Source: Megalobrama amblycephala
Lineage: Eukaryota; Chordata; Actinopteri; Cypriniformes; Xenocyprididae
Reading direction: 5' to 3'
DNA: 64,000 bases
Assembly: GCF_018812025.1 (NCBI RefSeq)
Contig: NC_063062.1
Location: forward strand, 2,950,754-3,014,753
The position numbers and the translations under genes are program-made. Below the pieces are notes generated by a model. It saw only the letters and a program-made list of their open reading frames with translations. It was not told where the DNA came from and ran no database searches. Every line of letters begins with the position of its first letter. Position 1 is the stretch's first letter. Shown piece after piece: positions 10,767 through 23,512 of the stretch.

Positions 10767-11019
10767 GAGCCGTTAAATATGAGAGTTGCGACGCGCTCTT
10801 CGGAGTGCAGGAAAAGGGGTGGGGCTTTGGAGTGGAGGGTTGCCAGGTCTGCGCAACAAAACCATCCCAAAAGTAGCGCAATCACAGCACAAGTGTAAAA
10901 GCTTCCCAATCCCAGACGTGGCAACAATGAGCCGAGCGTCGTTACATGGCTAGCGGCTGTGTGATTATGGCAAGCCGTTTTAGCATTTAAACCTTTGTTC
11001 TGACTATAAATATATTTAA

Positions 11020-12561
<1,542 letters not shown>

Positions 12562-13591
12562 ACTGTGATCAGTAATACATTGAGAATCCTTGCCAATGAG
12601 AAGACTGTAGACTATTTAATTTGATATATTTTGTGCATTTATTTTGATGCTTCTTTAATGTCTGTTGATATAAAATAACAAAAAAATCACTCAAGTCAGG
12701 GTTGTAAACTGTATTTAATACTGTCCTAAAATGGCCCGACGCTTCAGCTCTAATCCGACTTTTTATCTGTCTCCCACCGACAACAACGTGAGCATTGAGA
12801 ACATCATGGACGGGGCAGGACCTCGTATCAGTGTTGGTGCTGGTCATGAACTACGCTGGAGTGATGAAAATGAAAGAAGAAGGACCGGATTCCTGTCGAC
12901 CTCAAACTGCATGAGAGTCAGTGGAGTTTGACTGTTAAAACAGACCCATCAGAGACTTTTTTTCTGGTTATTGGGCCCCAATTAGTATCTGCATTTGTCA
13001 AATGTCATTTGATGATGTGGCCTCCTTGCAGTTGGTGTTCAATCCCAGTTTCATTAACAAATTGTACCTTTAGATCCTTAAAGGGATATATTTATGCCCT
13101 ATTTACCATTAAAAGATGCATATTACTACCTTAGAGTTGTAATATGTAAAAACTACTATGAGGTACTATGAATGTTTTAGGAGTAAATAAGGTCCAAAGT
13201 TGTCCTTTTCAGGGTATTACTCCAGTGACAAGCTGTTGTACCCCTAAAAGTACAATTTTTGCCTCAGAATACTTACTTATCAATTGAATTTTAAACTGAT
13301 ATTTCTGTCTACAATTTGATTGACATAAAATTTATGGATCCTGATTAGCTAGTGTTGCTCCCATTTTCCTTAATAGAGCAAGTGAGGCAAAGTGAATGCA
13401 CACCTATAGAGGTGCAAGTTGAGGATAAAAACTACGATTGAGGGAGAAAAAACTGCACACTCACTTAAACATAGTTTAAGGTATCTTGACAAAGACTATT
13501 AGCCAAAACATTGGTAAATAAATAGCCTATGCTTAAGTGTGCAGGTGTTCTCCTTCAATGAATTTTCCTTAATGAAATGCATTGAAATGTC
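12562..13591. other. Intergenic, nothing identified
   Basis: AT-rich sequence with a short open frame at 12,731-12,931 that I do not recognise and do not regard as a gene. Confidence 0.35.
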
Positions 13592-13595
13592 CCCA

Positions 13596-13681
13596 GCTCT
13601 CAGAAGCTCCTGGCATCGATGGACTGCCGTCAGCTCACTCAGGTTCACGGATTCACCGATATTGTGCTCAAACCAAAGTGA
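13596..13681 (+). pseudogene. Duplicated fragment of the unrecognised terminal exon
   Basis: It matches 455-539 with almost no changes through the same TGA (13,679-13,681), and the AATAAA is kept at 13,806. The 5' 60 bp of the exon and its acceptor are missing, so this copy cannot be spliced as the original is. Confidence 0.75.
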
Positions 13682-14117
13682 AAAACTCTTTCATTGTGAA
13701 GCTTTCTAATGCTCTCGCTTCACTTGAGGAATATTTACTATATCGAATGGTCATTTACACTTAATAATAATTCAGTACTGTCATATGAAACTGATTCAAG
13801 TCAACAATAAAGATACTGTCTGTTGTTTACTGTGTGTGAGCAGATATCCATCATTCTTCAATGTGTTTTTGCATAATAATCAGCAAGCTGTTTAGTTTAG
13901 TTTACAAGCAGTATCAGTTATAGAATTGAGCATTTGTCTTTATTCAGATGCTGCAGTTATTACGATATAAACCAAAAACCACAATATTTCACAAGTATAC
14001 AACAGCTGGAGAGGAGAGAAAATTATGGCTTCAGAGATTTCCTCACAAAATAACATGTAGAAACACATCAGAAAGTCTGGAAATAGCATATTATGTAGAA
14101 TTTCACAATATAATATT

Positions 14118-14362
14118 AAAGGTGGACTAAATATTACTGAGTCCGCTAGAGAATGAGGTGTGTAGTGTCATTGTTAGTGCAGTTGCCTCAGATGCCAGCA
14201 GCGATCAGGCTGGGGTTCAAGACCGACTCGGAGCAGAGTGGTTAGGATTGGAGTGTGTGTTTTGGAGGCAGAGCAATGAAGAGAGGAGTGGGTTTGTTTG
14301 GGTTGATTTCAAATATCAACAGTGTTCAACATCGAATTTAAGAAATCGTGTACTGCACCTTT
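14118..14362. mobile_element. Short inverted-repeat element inserted in copy B
   Basis: Ends AAAGGTG... and ...GTACTGCACCTTT are inverted. The flanks are CATATTATGTAGAATTTCA and CATATTATGTAAAATTTCA, near-identical direct repeats of about 19 bp. Copy A has a single equivalent tract (near 940) without the insertion, which gives an empty site. A tRNA-like box B motif (GGTTCAAGACC) is present inside but is not convincing as a SINE. Confidence 0.65.
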
Positions 14363-14704
14363 AAATCATATTATGTAAAATTTCATAGTAAATTTGAAAG
14401 CAAAGTATTAACGAACGAAAGACAAACAAAATATATATGTGCAACAGTACTCCTTTTTTCTCGTTTATGTGCAACAAATTGGCCATTTACATGTACATAT
14501 CTCACAAATATTTCATTATAGTTGATGTTTTGATGATTCAGTTATTTTTTGCACTTGTATCACATGTAAAAAAAATTCTTTATAATTGTAAGTAAAATCT
14601 ACTTGATTGTGGATTGTGCAAATCCTTCTTTGGTTTACATATTCTAAAAACATCACATCCATATTTAATCATTTCAGATTTTATGTTTTTTTTGTTTGTT
14701 TGTT

Positions 14705-15243
14705 TCAGTAGACACGTGTGATGATCAGTGGCTTTGAGTTTTTACCTTTATCATTAAGGCCTGGGCTGAAATATGGATAGAGTTTCTCAGTGAAAGTCTG
14801 ACCAGTGAAAGAGTAGATATGAGATCTGGAGCCCACGTCATAAAAAGAGACCAGACCCTCCTCATAATCCACAAACACTCCCACCTTCTCAGGTTTCACT
14901 CTCAGAGATAAAGAGACAGATGGATCATCACGAGCTGAATATTGATTCTCATTCCTCAGCCACACAGTCCAGTATCCATTATCAGGAGTCAGTATGATCT
15001 CCCCCTTCCTGTTAATGGATTCTCTGGCCACTCCTAAACTCCACCCAGTCTTTCCCTTCACCTGCACCTCATAGTAAAATCTCCCTGAACTGAATCCCTG
15101 CTTTGCCAGAACACAAACAGTGTAATCAAATCTCTTCGGGTTTTTTGGGACATTCCGCTCAATGTGTCCATGACTGACTTGTTTTCCATCATCAGACAGG
15201 ATGAGATATGGATTCACAGTATCAGGATCCAGATTCACATCCA
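14705..15243 (-). CDS. TRIM last exon: PRY/SPRY (B30.2) domain
   Basis: Acceptor CTCTCAG, then 179 codons with a TGA at 14,705-14,707. PRY motifs: [24 protein letters not shown] motifs: [46 protein letters not shown]. The domain is full length and unbroken, unlike copies A (1,214-1,690) and C (10,474-10,766). SPRY gives TRIM proteins their target binding. Confidence 0.9.
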
Positions 15244-18200
15244 CTGAGAGAGATCAGACATTATCAATCAACTTCAGAACAAACATTTTCATAAGTACAG
15301 TAAATACAGATTATAACAAAGTATTGTCAGTGTATTGAAGAAAATGATGTCAATCTCACTGTACCTGCAAACTTCTGCACAAACTTCAACCCTGTGAACA
15401 CAGATGACAATATGATGATGAATTATTATAGGAATAATTTCAGGGAGTTTCTCTTTACTGGCAGCATCAGTAAAACACAATGCAGAATGTGTTTAACACA
15501 TAAAATCACTTACAATTTAAATGTATGGGATGATCCTAATAGAGGATTTAAAAGCAGAAATGTCAAGGTTTTATTTTTATTAAAGCTGTAATAATTATTC
15601 AGTGTAAAAAAATGCATTATTTTTGCTGTTGAGTGCCTAAATTGTCCTTGTGAGGAGGGAAAATTTTTTAGACAGTTTATTTAGTAGTCAGATTCTGGTT
15701 GTGTGTCAGTGACATGATCCTGTGATAGAGTTTGTACAGGGATAGTTACGTCATGTGACTTACATGTCACTAAAGTTACCATAATACTTCTATAACTGGT
15801 TATGACGTGAGTTGAAGATAAAACTTTAAGTGATTTTATAAGTATAAGTAATTTTTTTTGAAAAATGTATTTTCTCAGTAACTGACAACTTTGATATTCA
15901 CATACCAGTTTGACTGATTTTTTCATTTAGTGTCTCATGAGTTTTCCTCAGTTCAGTCAGAGCTCTTTTCAGCACATACACATCAGAGACACTACTGATC
16001 TCAGTCCAGTTCTTGGTGTGTGAAAGGCTGTTCAGGGATGAGCACTTCTACAGCCGGAGAGAAAGAAGACAATTGCATATATATATACATTATACCAATG
16101 TAATATATTTTTGTTCAATAATATTTTTTTTTTATTTTGAGGGTATTTTATGATACTATGCAATGTTTTTTCATTTTTATTAGCTATTGTCCCCATTAAA
16201 ATAATACACTGTTTTTCTAATATATTTTTCAATAATTTTTCAATTAAAGCAGATTCAATGTTAAAATAGAGATGAGGCATTTAAAATCCATGTTTTGAAG
16301 GTATATTAGTACAATCTGGTGGGGGTAAAAAAAAGAAAATCTTTTGTAATGCCATGGTGTAACCACTAGTGGCTTATAAATTATCTAGTGTTTTTAGAAA
16401 TAAATACTTATTTTTATTAAGTTTTGGATTTGAATTTATACTTGGACATACTCAAGACTACTTTTTGTCATTTTTTTTTCTTAATGTTGATTTCAAGTGT
16501 CAGTTTTTGCATTACATTTACTACAGTCAAACCTGAACACTGAGAAGGACATTTTGTTACACATAACATCAAAATTCAATAAAAATGTAACAAAAATAAA
16601 CAGGTATGCTTTATCAAAGCTTAATGAATCTGGGTCTGATCTGATTTCAACGTCTTATTTGAGTCTTTTGGCTCAATTTTACCATATTGATACAGCCACA
16701 CCGGTTCATTTGTGTGTGTGTAATAATCCAATTAAATTTTATTTCTCACATTTGCAAAAACTTGCTCTGTGTTATAGTTATGCTAGTTCATATGATGTGG
16801 TTTTTTTGCACATTTTAGAGTGTCACCCCTTCATTGCTGCACAGTGGCTGATTTGTAGTTTTTACCACCAAAAGTTTTATGTTTTCAACATTTTAGGTAT
16901 ATGAATCAATGCATATTTAAACATAAAATATTATTTGCAAACAGTTACACTTGATTTTACAAAAAAAAAAAAAATGTTACTGTTATTTCTTCTTTCCACT
17001 AAATCCATTTAAATCCTTCATTTAATTATTTTAACTTCCACCTGAACTGCTGAGACAATCTCTTTGAAGACCATCTGCTCAAGAAGCAGCTGAAGACACA
17101 CCAAACCACAAACACCAAACCTCCCTATGCTCCTAAACCAATGCACTGACACACACTCATTCAGACTCACGGTGTATTGTTTAGGAAAGATGATCAACAC
17201 TGCTACCAACAGGACACCCAGACCAATAATCATCCCGTTTGAAATATGGACGGTTCGAGATGATGTAAGGAAACTGTCATTGGAGGTGATAGGCTGCAAA
17301 AAGAGGAAGATTCAGTTCAAGGAACACTTCTTGAAGAAAGAAAGTTGTGGCCCAAAGTCCAAGAAGCCAGAAAACATGTTCTGAAGGAAGACTATTCACT
17401 CAGTAATGGACTCAGACACTTTGTTAAAGAATAGGTTTAGGTTTGTGTATCAGACGGAAATAATCTGATAAAACTGTTTAATAAAAGGAAATAAAAAAAA
17501 ATCTCTCTTCATCTATTTGCCTCAAGTCACTTGAAATGTGGGATTTTTAAATATTATGATGTTAAACGTAACAACTGGCTCAAAATTTGAACAAGAGGCA
17601 AAAATTTATTTAGAAAATTAAATTATTATTAATTTTAATTTTATTTTTTCCACTCACTTTTCTCGGCTTTACTGAGTGTTTGATCTCTTGAATCTTCTTC
17701 ATTCTCTTCTGGATCATCTGCTGCTCGTCTGTCTGAGTCTGAACCAGATGATGAAACATACAGAGAAAAACACATTTCCATCTTCTGACAAAAAAAAACA
17801 AACAAAAATGAAACACTTCAGTAATGGGAACACATTCACTATTAACTACAACTTTTGCCTCAATGAACTCTTAATTTACTGCTTATTAATAGTTAGTAAG
17901 GTAGTTTTTGTTGCGTTTAAGTTCAGGTATTGGGTAGGATTAAGGGATGTAGAATATGGTCATGTAGAATAAGGCATTAATATGTGCTTTATAAGTACTA
18001 ATAAACAGCCAATATACTAGTAATATGCAGCTAATATATAAAGCAACTAATTAAAAGTCAGAATTGAACCCTAAAATAGTGTTAGCAAAAATTCTTATTT
18101 GAATAATGAATGAAAGACCGCATGAATTCAAAACTTTAGTCTCCTGGCTTTTAGTCCATGTCTGTCAGCTTTCAAGGTAACATATTGCATTCTCAAAAAT

Positions 18201-21200
18201 TTACAAAATTAATTTTTAGCTGATTTATGTAAAAAAAAAGTGACAAGTGACATACACTATATTGCCAAAAGTTTTGGGACGCCTGCCTTTACAAGCAAAT
18301 GAACTTTAATGACATTCCATTCTTAATCCGTAGGGTTTAATATGGAGTTGGCCCACCCTTTGCAGCTATAACAGCTTCAACTCTTCTGGGAAGGCTTTCC
18401 ACAAGGTTTAAGAGTGTGTTTATGGGAGTTTTTGACCATTCTTCTAGAAGAGCATTTGTGAGGTCAGGCAGTGATGTTGGCGAGAAGGCCTGGCTCACAG
18501 TCTCCGCTCTAATTCATCCCAAAGGTGTTCTGTCGGGTTGAGGTCAGGACTCTGTGCAGGCCAGTCAAGTTCCTCCACACCAAACTCACTCATCCATGTC
18601 TTTATGGACCTTGCTTTGTGCACTGGTGCGCAGTCATGTTGGAACAGGAAGGGGCCATCCCCAAACTATTCCCACAAAGTTGGAGCATGAAATTGTCCAA
18701 AATGTCTTGGTATGCTGAAGCATTAAGAGTTCCTTTCAATGGCACTAAGGGTTCAAGTCCAACCTCTGAAAAACAACCCCACACCATAATCCCCCTCCAC
18801 CAAACTTTACACTTGGCACAATGCAGTCAGGCAAGTACCGTTCTCCTGGAAACCGCCAAACCCAGACTCGTCCATCGGATTGCCAGACAGAGAAGCGTGA
18901 TTGGTCACTCCAGAGAACACGTCTCCTGCTCTAGAGTCCAGTGACGGCATGCTTTACATCTCTGCATCTGATACAGTGCATTGTACTTGGTGATGTAAGG
19001 CTTGGATGCAGCTGCTCGGCCATGGAAACTCATTCCATGAAACTCTCTACTCACTGTTCTTGAGCTAATCTGAAGGCCACATGAAGTTTGGAGGTCTGTA
19101 GCTATTGACTCTACTGAAAGTTGGCGACTTCTGCGCACTGTGTGCCTCAGCATGCGCTGACCCCGCTCTGTGATTTTACATTTACATTATATTTACATTT
19201 AGTCATTTAGAAGACGCTTTTCTCCAAAGCGACTTACAAAAGAGAGTAGTAGAAGCAATCAAATCAAAATGATTACAACAGTATGTAGGTGCTATGTGAA
19301 GTCACAGTTTTGTCAGTAAAGTGCTCGTAGCAAGGATTTTTTTTCTTTTTTTAATAAATACACAGATGGAAAAAGAATAGAAATGATAAAAAAAGATTAA
19401 GATAGATAAAAAAGTAAGTGCTACTATTACTGGGTCAAGTGCTGACAAAAAAGATACGTCTTTAGCATTTTTTAAAAAATGGCTAAAGATTCAGCTGCTC
19501 GGATAGAGCGTGGTAGGTCATTCCACCAGCCAGGAACAGACCCAGAGAAGGTCTGTGAGAGTGATTTTGTGCCCCTTTGTGATGGCACCACAAGGCGCCG
19601 TTCACTTGCAGAATGCAAGTTTCTGGAGGGCGCATAAGTCTGAAGTAGTGAGTTAAGATATAGCGGTGCAGAGCCAGTGGTTGAAATGGATGTGAGCAGC
19701 TACTGGCAGCCAATGCAGACTGATGAAGAGAGGAGTGACATGCGCTCTCTTTGGTTGGAAGGCCAGCCAAGAGAGCATTAAAATAGTCCAGTCTGGATAG
19801 AAGAAGAGCTTCGACAAGAATTTGTGTGGAATGCTCCGATAGGAAGGGTCTAATCTTCTTGATGTTGTACAAGGCAAATCTGCAGGACCGGGCCATTGTA
19901 GCAACATGATCTGTGAAGCTTGAACAATCATCCATCACCACTCCAAGGTCCCTGGCTGTCCTGGAAGGAGTAATGGTTGACGACCCAAGTTGAATTGAAA
20001 GGTTATGATGACGTTTTGGGTTGGCACCAGCCATAAGCACTTCCGTTTTTGCAAGATTGTTTTGAAGGTGGTGGTTCTTCATCCAGGCAGAAATGGCTGT
20101 CAGGCAGGCTGCGATGCGACCAGCAACCGTCGGATCATCTGGTTGGAATGAGAGGTAGAGTTGTGTGTCATCAGCATAACAGTGATAGGAGAAACCATGT
20201 TCCTCAATGACAGATCCTAGTGATGACATGTAGATGGAGAAGAGAAGAGGTCCAAGCACAGAGCCCTGAGGTACCCCAGTAGCAAGATGATGTGACTTGG
20301 ACACCTCACCTCTCCAAGATACCCTGAAGGACCTACATGAGATACCTTTACATGGCCTACCACTTCGTGGCTGAGTTGATGTTGTTCCCAGTTGCTTTCA
20401 CTTTGTTATGATACCACTAACAGTTGACTGTGGAATATTTAGTAGTGAGGAAATTTCACGAATGGACACGAATGGCAACCTATCATGTTATCACGCTTGA
20501 ATTCACTGAGCTCCTGAGAGCGACCCATTCTTTCACAAATGTTTTTAGAAGCAGTCTGCATGCCTAGGTGCTTGATTTCATTCACCTGTGGCCATGGAAG
20601 TGATTGGAACACCTGAATTCAGTTATTTGGAGGGGTGTCCCAATACTTTTGGCAATATAGTGTATTTCAGTATGACCTGCATCAACATCAACACACAGAA
20701 AACTGCATTTCATTGGGTGTTTAAAGTGTTTTGTCTGTAACTCTTTACCTTCTCCTCTTGACTCTCCTCCTCTATAGGAACAGTGTTGTGAGTCCTGTGT
20801 TCTCCTTCAGTGCAGAACAGACAAACACACGTCTGATCATCTCTGCAGAACATCTCCAGAGGTCTCTCATGTTTCTGGCATATATAATCCTCCAGATTTT
20901 CCACAGCGTTGATCAGTGTGTGTTTCTTTAGACGTGGGACTCTGAGATGAAGCTCCAGATGATCATCACAGTAAGAGCTTTGACACATCAGGCAGGACTT
21001 CACAGCTTTCTGCTTTCTTTCATCACAGATGTCACAGAACACCTCAGATTCTCCTAGATCGAGCTTCTCCTTAAAGTGTTGCACAACCTCTCTGAGTGTT
21101 GTATTAATCTTGAGATCAGGTCTTCTGCTGAATGTTTCTTTACAGAATGGACAGAAGCAGGTCTGTGTGTTCGTCCAGCACTTGCTCAGGCAGGTTCTGC

Positions 21201-21300
21201 AGAAGTTGTGTCCACATGGAGTGGTGACTGGATCAGTGAACACGTCCAGACAGATGGAGCACTGGAGCTCCTCATTTAGTGGACCACTGGAAGATGCCAT
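14705..21300 (-). CDS. TRIM E3 ubiquitin ligase, bloodthirsty-like, with a predicted membrane segment
   Basis: Six exons join on the minus strand with GT/AG ends: 21300-20749, 17738-17658, 17293-17171, 17089-17042, 16047-15906 and 15243-14705. They total 1,485 nt with no internal stop, giving 494 aa. The order is RING (C3HC4), B-boxes, a short helical exon ([17 protein letters not shown]), a membrane-segment exon, a 16-residue exon, a short helical exon ([15 protein letters not shown]) and PRY/SPRY. RING-TRIM proteins pass ubiquitin from an E2 to targets bound by SPRY. In fish this group is expanded and linked to antiviral immunity. The usual long coiled-coil exon (family knowledge) was not seen, and the two small exons lie in its place. 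The large intron holds a Tc1 with a nested LINE. Expression is unproven. If the two middle exons are not used, the rest is still in frame, since both are phase 0 to 0. Confidence 0.7.
15906..16047 (-). CDS. TRIM exon before SPRY
   Basis: 142 nt between an acceptor (GGCTGTAG) and the donor GTATGTG. It ends in one base that completes a valine with the next exon. The content, with [20 protein letters not shown] and LNEKISQT, matches the family's segment between coiled coil and PRY. Confidence 0.8.
17042..17089 (-). CDS. Candidate TRIM exon 4 (16 codons)
   Basis: Acceptor TTTGGTGTGTCTTCAG and a weaker donor GTGGAA. It is phase 0 at both ends and encodes [16 protein letters not shown], an amphipathic-looking helix. 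The evidence is weaker than for the membrane exon. Confidence 0.4.
17171..17293 (-). CDS. Candidate TRIM exon 3: predicted transmembrane segment
   Basis: 41 codons, phase 0 at both ends, with a good acceptor (CTTCCTCTTTTTGCAG) and donor (GTGAGTC). The middle encodes [16 protein letters not shown], an uninterrupted hydrophobic run of 16 residues followed by PKQ. This is the length of a single membrane helix. I know of no such exon in canonical TRIM39/bloodthirsty-type genes. The open frame continues on both sides for 93 codons, so its exon status rests on the splice sites and phase. Confidence 0.55.
17658..17738 (-). CDS. TRIM exon 2: start of the helical region
   Basis: 27 codons, phase 0 at both ends, between the acceptor CATCTGGTTCAG and the donor GTGAGTG. 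The sequence [20 protein letters not shown] is the typical exon after the RING/B-box exon in bloodthirsty-like TRIM genes. Confidence 0.85.
18255..20662 (-). mobile_element. Tc1/mariner element in the TRIM intron, split by a LINE
   Basis: The left end CACTATATTGCCAAAAG and right end CTTTTGGCAATATAGTG are inverted and each is flanked by TA. The minus strand has decayed Tc1 transposase: the N-terminal helix-turn-helix part ([20 protein letters not shown]) near 18,905-19,153 and a later part ([20 protein letters not shown]) near 18,602-18,787. Several frameshifts make it inactive. Element sequence resumes at 20,347 after the LINE. Confidence 0.85.
19175..20346 (-). mobile_element. 5'-truncated LINE (L2/CR1-like) nested in the Tc1 element
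   Basis: The minus-strand frame at 19,483-20,304 encodes reverse transcriptase with [16 protein letters not shown] and the catalytic YADD motif ([13 protein letters not shown]). A typical LINE 3' tail follows (GCGTCTTCTAAATGACTAAA, ending in TGTAAA-like repeats). Tc1 sequence on each side carries TTTACA, a probable target duplication (19,175-19,180 and 20,347-20,352). The 5' part, including the endonuclease, is missing. Confidence 0.85.
20749..21300 (-). CDS. TRIM exon 1: RING and B-box domains
   Basis: 184 codons from the ATG at 21,298-21,300 to a GTAAAG donor. RING zinc ligands are C14, C17, C29, H31, C34, C37, C50 and C53 (CSIC...[10 protein letters not shown]...CPFC), all present. A B-box-1-like cluster (FCDICDE...CLMCQSSYC) is followed by B-box 2 ([27 protein letters not shown]). 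The start is clear: an acceptor TTTTCAG lies 2 bp before the ATG, so the 5' UTR is interrupted by an intron. The sequence stays intact, with no sign of decay. Confidence 0.9.
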
Positions 21301-21950
21301 GACTGAAAAGAAAATGATAATATATCATGGGTAAAAGTTTAGTTGGTTAGCACAGTCTACAGATGCCGTAGACACCATTTATATGGCCAAAAAAGTATAA
21401 TTCTGTAATTCACAAGTTGCCATGTATACTGACAAAATATTTCTTTCCATGCAACATATAAATTATATTATAGACGCTGTGTTCATGAACAATTATGACA
21501 ATGGGTTGGTTGTGTATTTCTAGGTTTCATGCACAAGCCAAGCAACTTCCATTGAGGTGAATGGAAATGCAACAGATAGCTTTTTATCAGGTATTGTAGA
21601 CTTTCTTATCTTTTGATAAGGAATAAATTGAAAGTCTAAATGAGACTGTAAGAAGCACAAAGTACAAGGTTTTTCCCTAGTTGTACTCTAAAATTTAGGC
21701 TACATGAGCAGTGCAAATTCCTCAAAATATTCTTAATAATACTTAAAAATACTTAGTATTAAAAATACTATAGTATAGTAAGTAAGTACTATAATTCGTC
21801 TGTTATTCCAGGTCTTTAACTGCTAGGCTACACCACAACTCGTATCATTCTTTCTTAGTCTGGGTACCTTGAAATTGATAAGTAAATGTTTCATGTCAGT
21901 CAAACAAACACTGATAGTGGATAACATGCAATCTTTATGGTGACACATTC

Positions 21951-22149
21951 GGTTGCACTTTATTTTACAGTACGTGCACTTTCAATGTACTTACAGTGTA
22001 CTTACCAAGAAACTACTGTATAATATAAGTTAACTACATGGGTTAGGATTAGGTTTAGGGGTCGGTTCAGGACTAGTACTTAGTTATTACCCTGTTATTG
22101 TGATTACTACAATAAGTATGTGAAGCAGGACTGTAAAATAAAGTGCTAC
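21951..22149. mobile_element. Short inverted-repeat element in the TRIM 5' intron
   Basis: It runs from TTGCACTTTATTTTACAGTA to CTGTAAAATAAAGTGC, inverted ends of about 20 bp around a spacer containing GGGTTAGGATTAGGTTTAG. This type is common in cyprinid genomes. Confidence 0.6.
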
Positions 22150-22571
22150 GACATATTCCAGTGTATTCATAAAATCTATTTATAACAATGTAAATATGAA
22201 CAGTTGTTTATGTCAAAGTAATTGATTATCATCTCTCTTGTGCATAAAATGTCTCTACGAGCTACAGTGAAGAACAACAGCATTTAATACCATTATAAAA
22301 GAATCTTTCTATATGAAAGACAACACAGCAAAGTACTTATTTTTCAGATAAATAACCCAATAAATAAAGGTCCTCTAAACATCATGCAATTTTCATTTTA
22401 TGAAGTAGTTTTCACTGGACTTTGTTCATTCTGTCTAGTGGTCAAGTTTTTCCTGTTTCTGGAGTCTGACATGATATTATACATCAAATCCACTTTTAAT
22501 AACATGAAATGCTTTTGATAATACTGCATCATGGTATTTAACTACTAAACTCTTACATTTCTTTCACTTAC

Positions 22572-22660
22572 CTGTGAGTGAATATCAGATGTAATCCCTA
22601 GTTTCAGAGTGTTTGAATAAAAAGGCTGTTGTCTGAAGAAGCTTTCAGTTAATCAGTGAT
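22572..22660 (-). other. Possible 5' UTR exon and promoter area of the TRIM gene
   Basis: On the minus strand a donor GTAAGTG follows TTCACTCACAG, upstream of the acceptor just before the TRIM start codon. The exon start is not defined. About 20-50 bp further upstream are GTGAAAG and GTGAAGG repeats loosely resembling interferon-response elements. That is suggestive only. Confidence 0.35.
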
Positions 22661-22849
22661 AGTTCACCTTCACTAAAGTCTTTCACTTGCCTGCTGTGAT
22701 GTCATACAGTAGATCCGCCCATATTTCTTGAAATAGTGTAAACAGTGTTAGGGTAGATATAGTACTCTTTCATGTAATGTGAGTATGTGAGTATTGATTT
22801 TGTTTCATTTTTCATGTCTGAACAATGTATGGCTCACTTTAGCACACTT

Positions 22850-23060
22850 TTGGGATCAGTTATGTGAGCACAGGGCCTTGGTCCTCGGGCACCTCAGCCG
22901 TCTGGGGCTTCGGGTCAACTGGGAAAAGAGCAAGCTCTCCCCCATGCAGAGCATCTCTTTTCTCGGAATGGAGTAGGTCTCGGTCATTATGACATCATAT
23001 CTCCCCAAGGAAGACAGTGGTTCCACTGAAACAATTTCAGAGGCTCTTGGGCATATCGCA
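22850..23060 (+). pseudogene. DIRS-like reverse transcriptase fragment
   Basis: The + strand encodes LSRLGLRVNWEKSKLSPMQS followed by ISFLGME, typical of the RT region of tyrosine-recombinase (DIRS/Ngaro) elements. A frame-broken continuation has SEALGHIAS. No other part of such an element was found nearby. Confidence 0.65.
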
Positions 23061-23512
23061 TCATTTTCAATTCATTTAACCATGAACTATTAACAAAAAG
23101 TGATCAAAGTGTTTTCTGCTGCAGTATTGATAGTAAAGTGTTACCTGTGTCTTTGAGTGAAGTTCATTATCTCTGACAGACTGTCTTATGTTTGTGTGTT
23201 GATGAATTCAGGGAACGTTTGGCACTCATTGAAACCATGTGCTTGTCATTTCATTTACAGATGATGACATCGCAGAACAGAATCGAAACCATCGAGTCAA
23301 TGCAACATTCTGAGTCTTTTAGACCTCTATTTTAGCACTGTGCCGAATTCCATTTACACTTTCTTGCCTTGTTGTACACCCTGCTTATTCTGTATGTGTG
23401 GAGCCTTCATTTTGCAGATTTACCCACTTTTCAACTTTTCACATTATTAGCATTATTTTAAAAGCATACCAGAGTATTTATACCAACAGGTACCAAACAT
23501 GTTTTCAAAATG

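Larger units (their letters stand above)
13592..15431. repeat. Segmental duplication, copy B
   Basis: Partner of 456-1,845. It has the intact SPRY exon and an extra inverted-repeat insertion (14,118-14,362). The left break falls inside the terminal exon of the + strand gene, so only the 3' part of that exon was copied. Confidence 0.8.

Noticed and set aside
12731..12931. 66-codon + strand frame after the zinc-finger fragment
   Set aside because: I tried to match it to NLR-type fish proteins but the similarity was not convincing.
14158..14240. tRNA or tRNA-derived SINE (box B-like GGTTCAAGACC)
   Set aside because: No cloverleaf or convincing box A; the piece lies inside an inverted-repeat DNA element.
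16497..16904. 136-codon + strand frame in the TRIM intron
   Set aside because: AT-rich, no domain, no splice context, opposite to the TRIM gene.
22600..22720. Interferon-stimulated response element upstream of the TRIM gene
   Set aside because: Only loose GTGAAAG repeats with the wrong spacing; noted as suggestive but not called.
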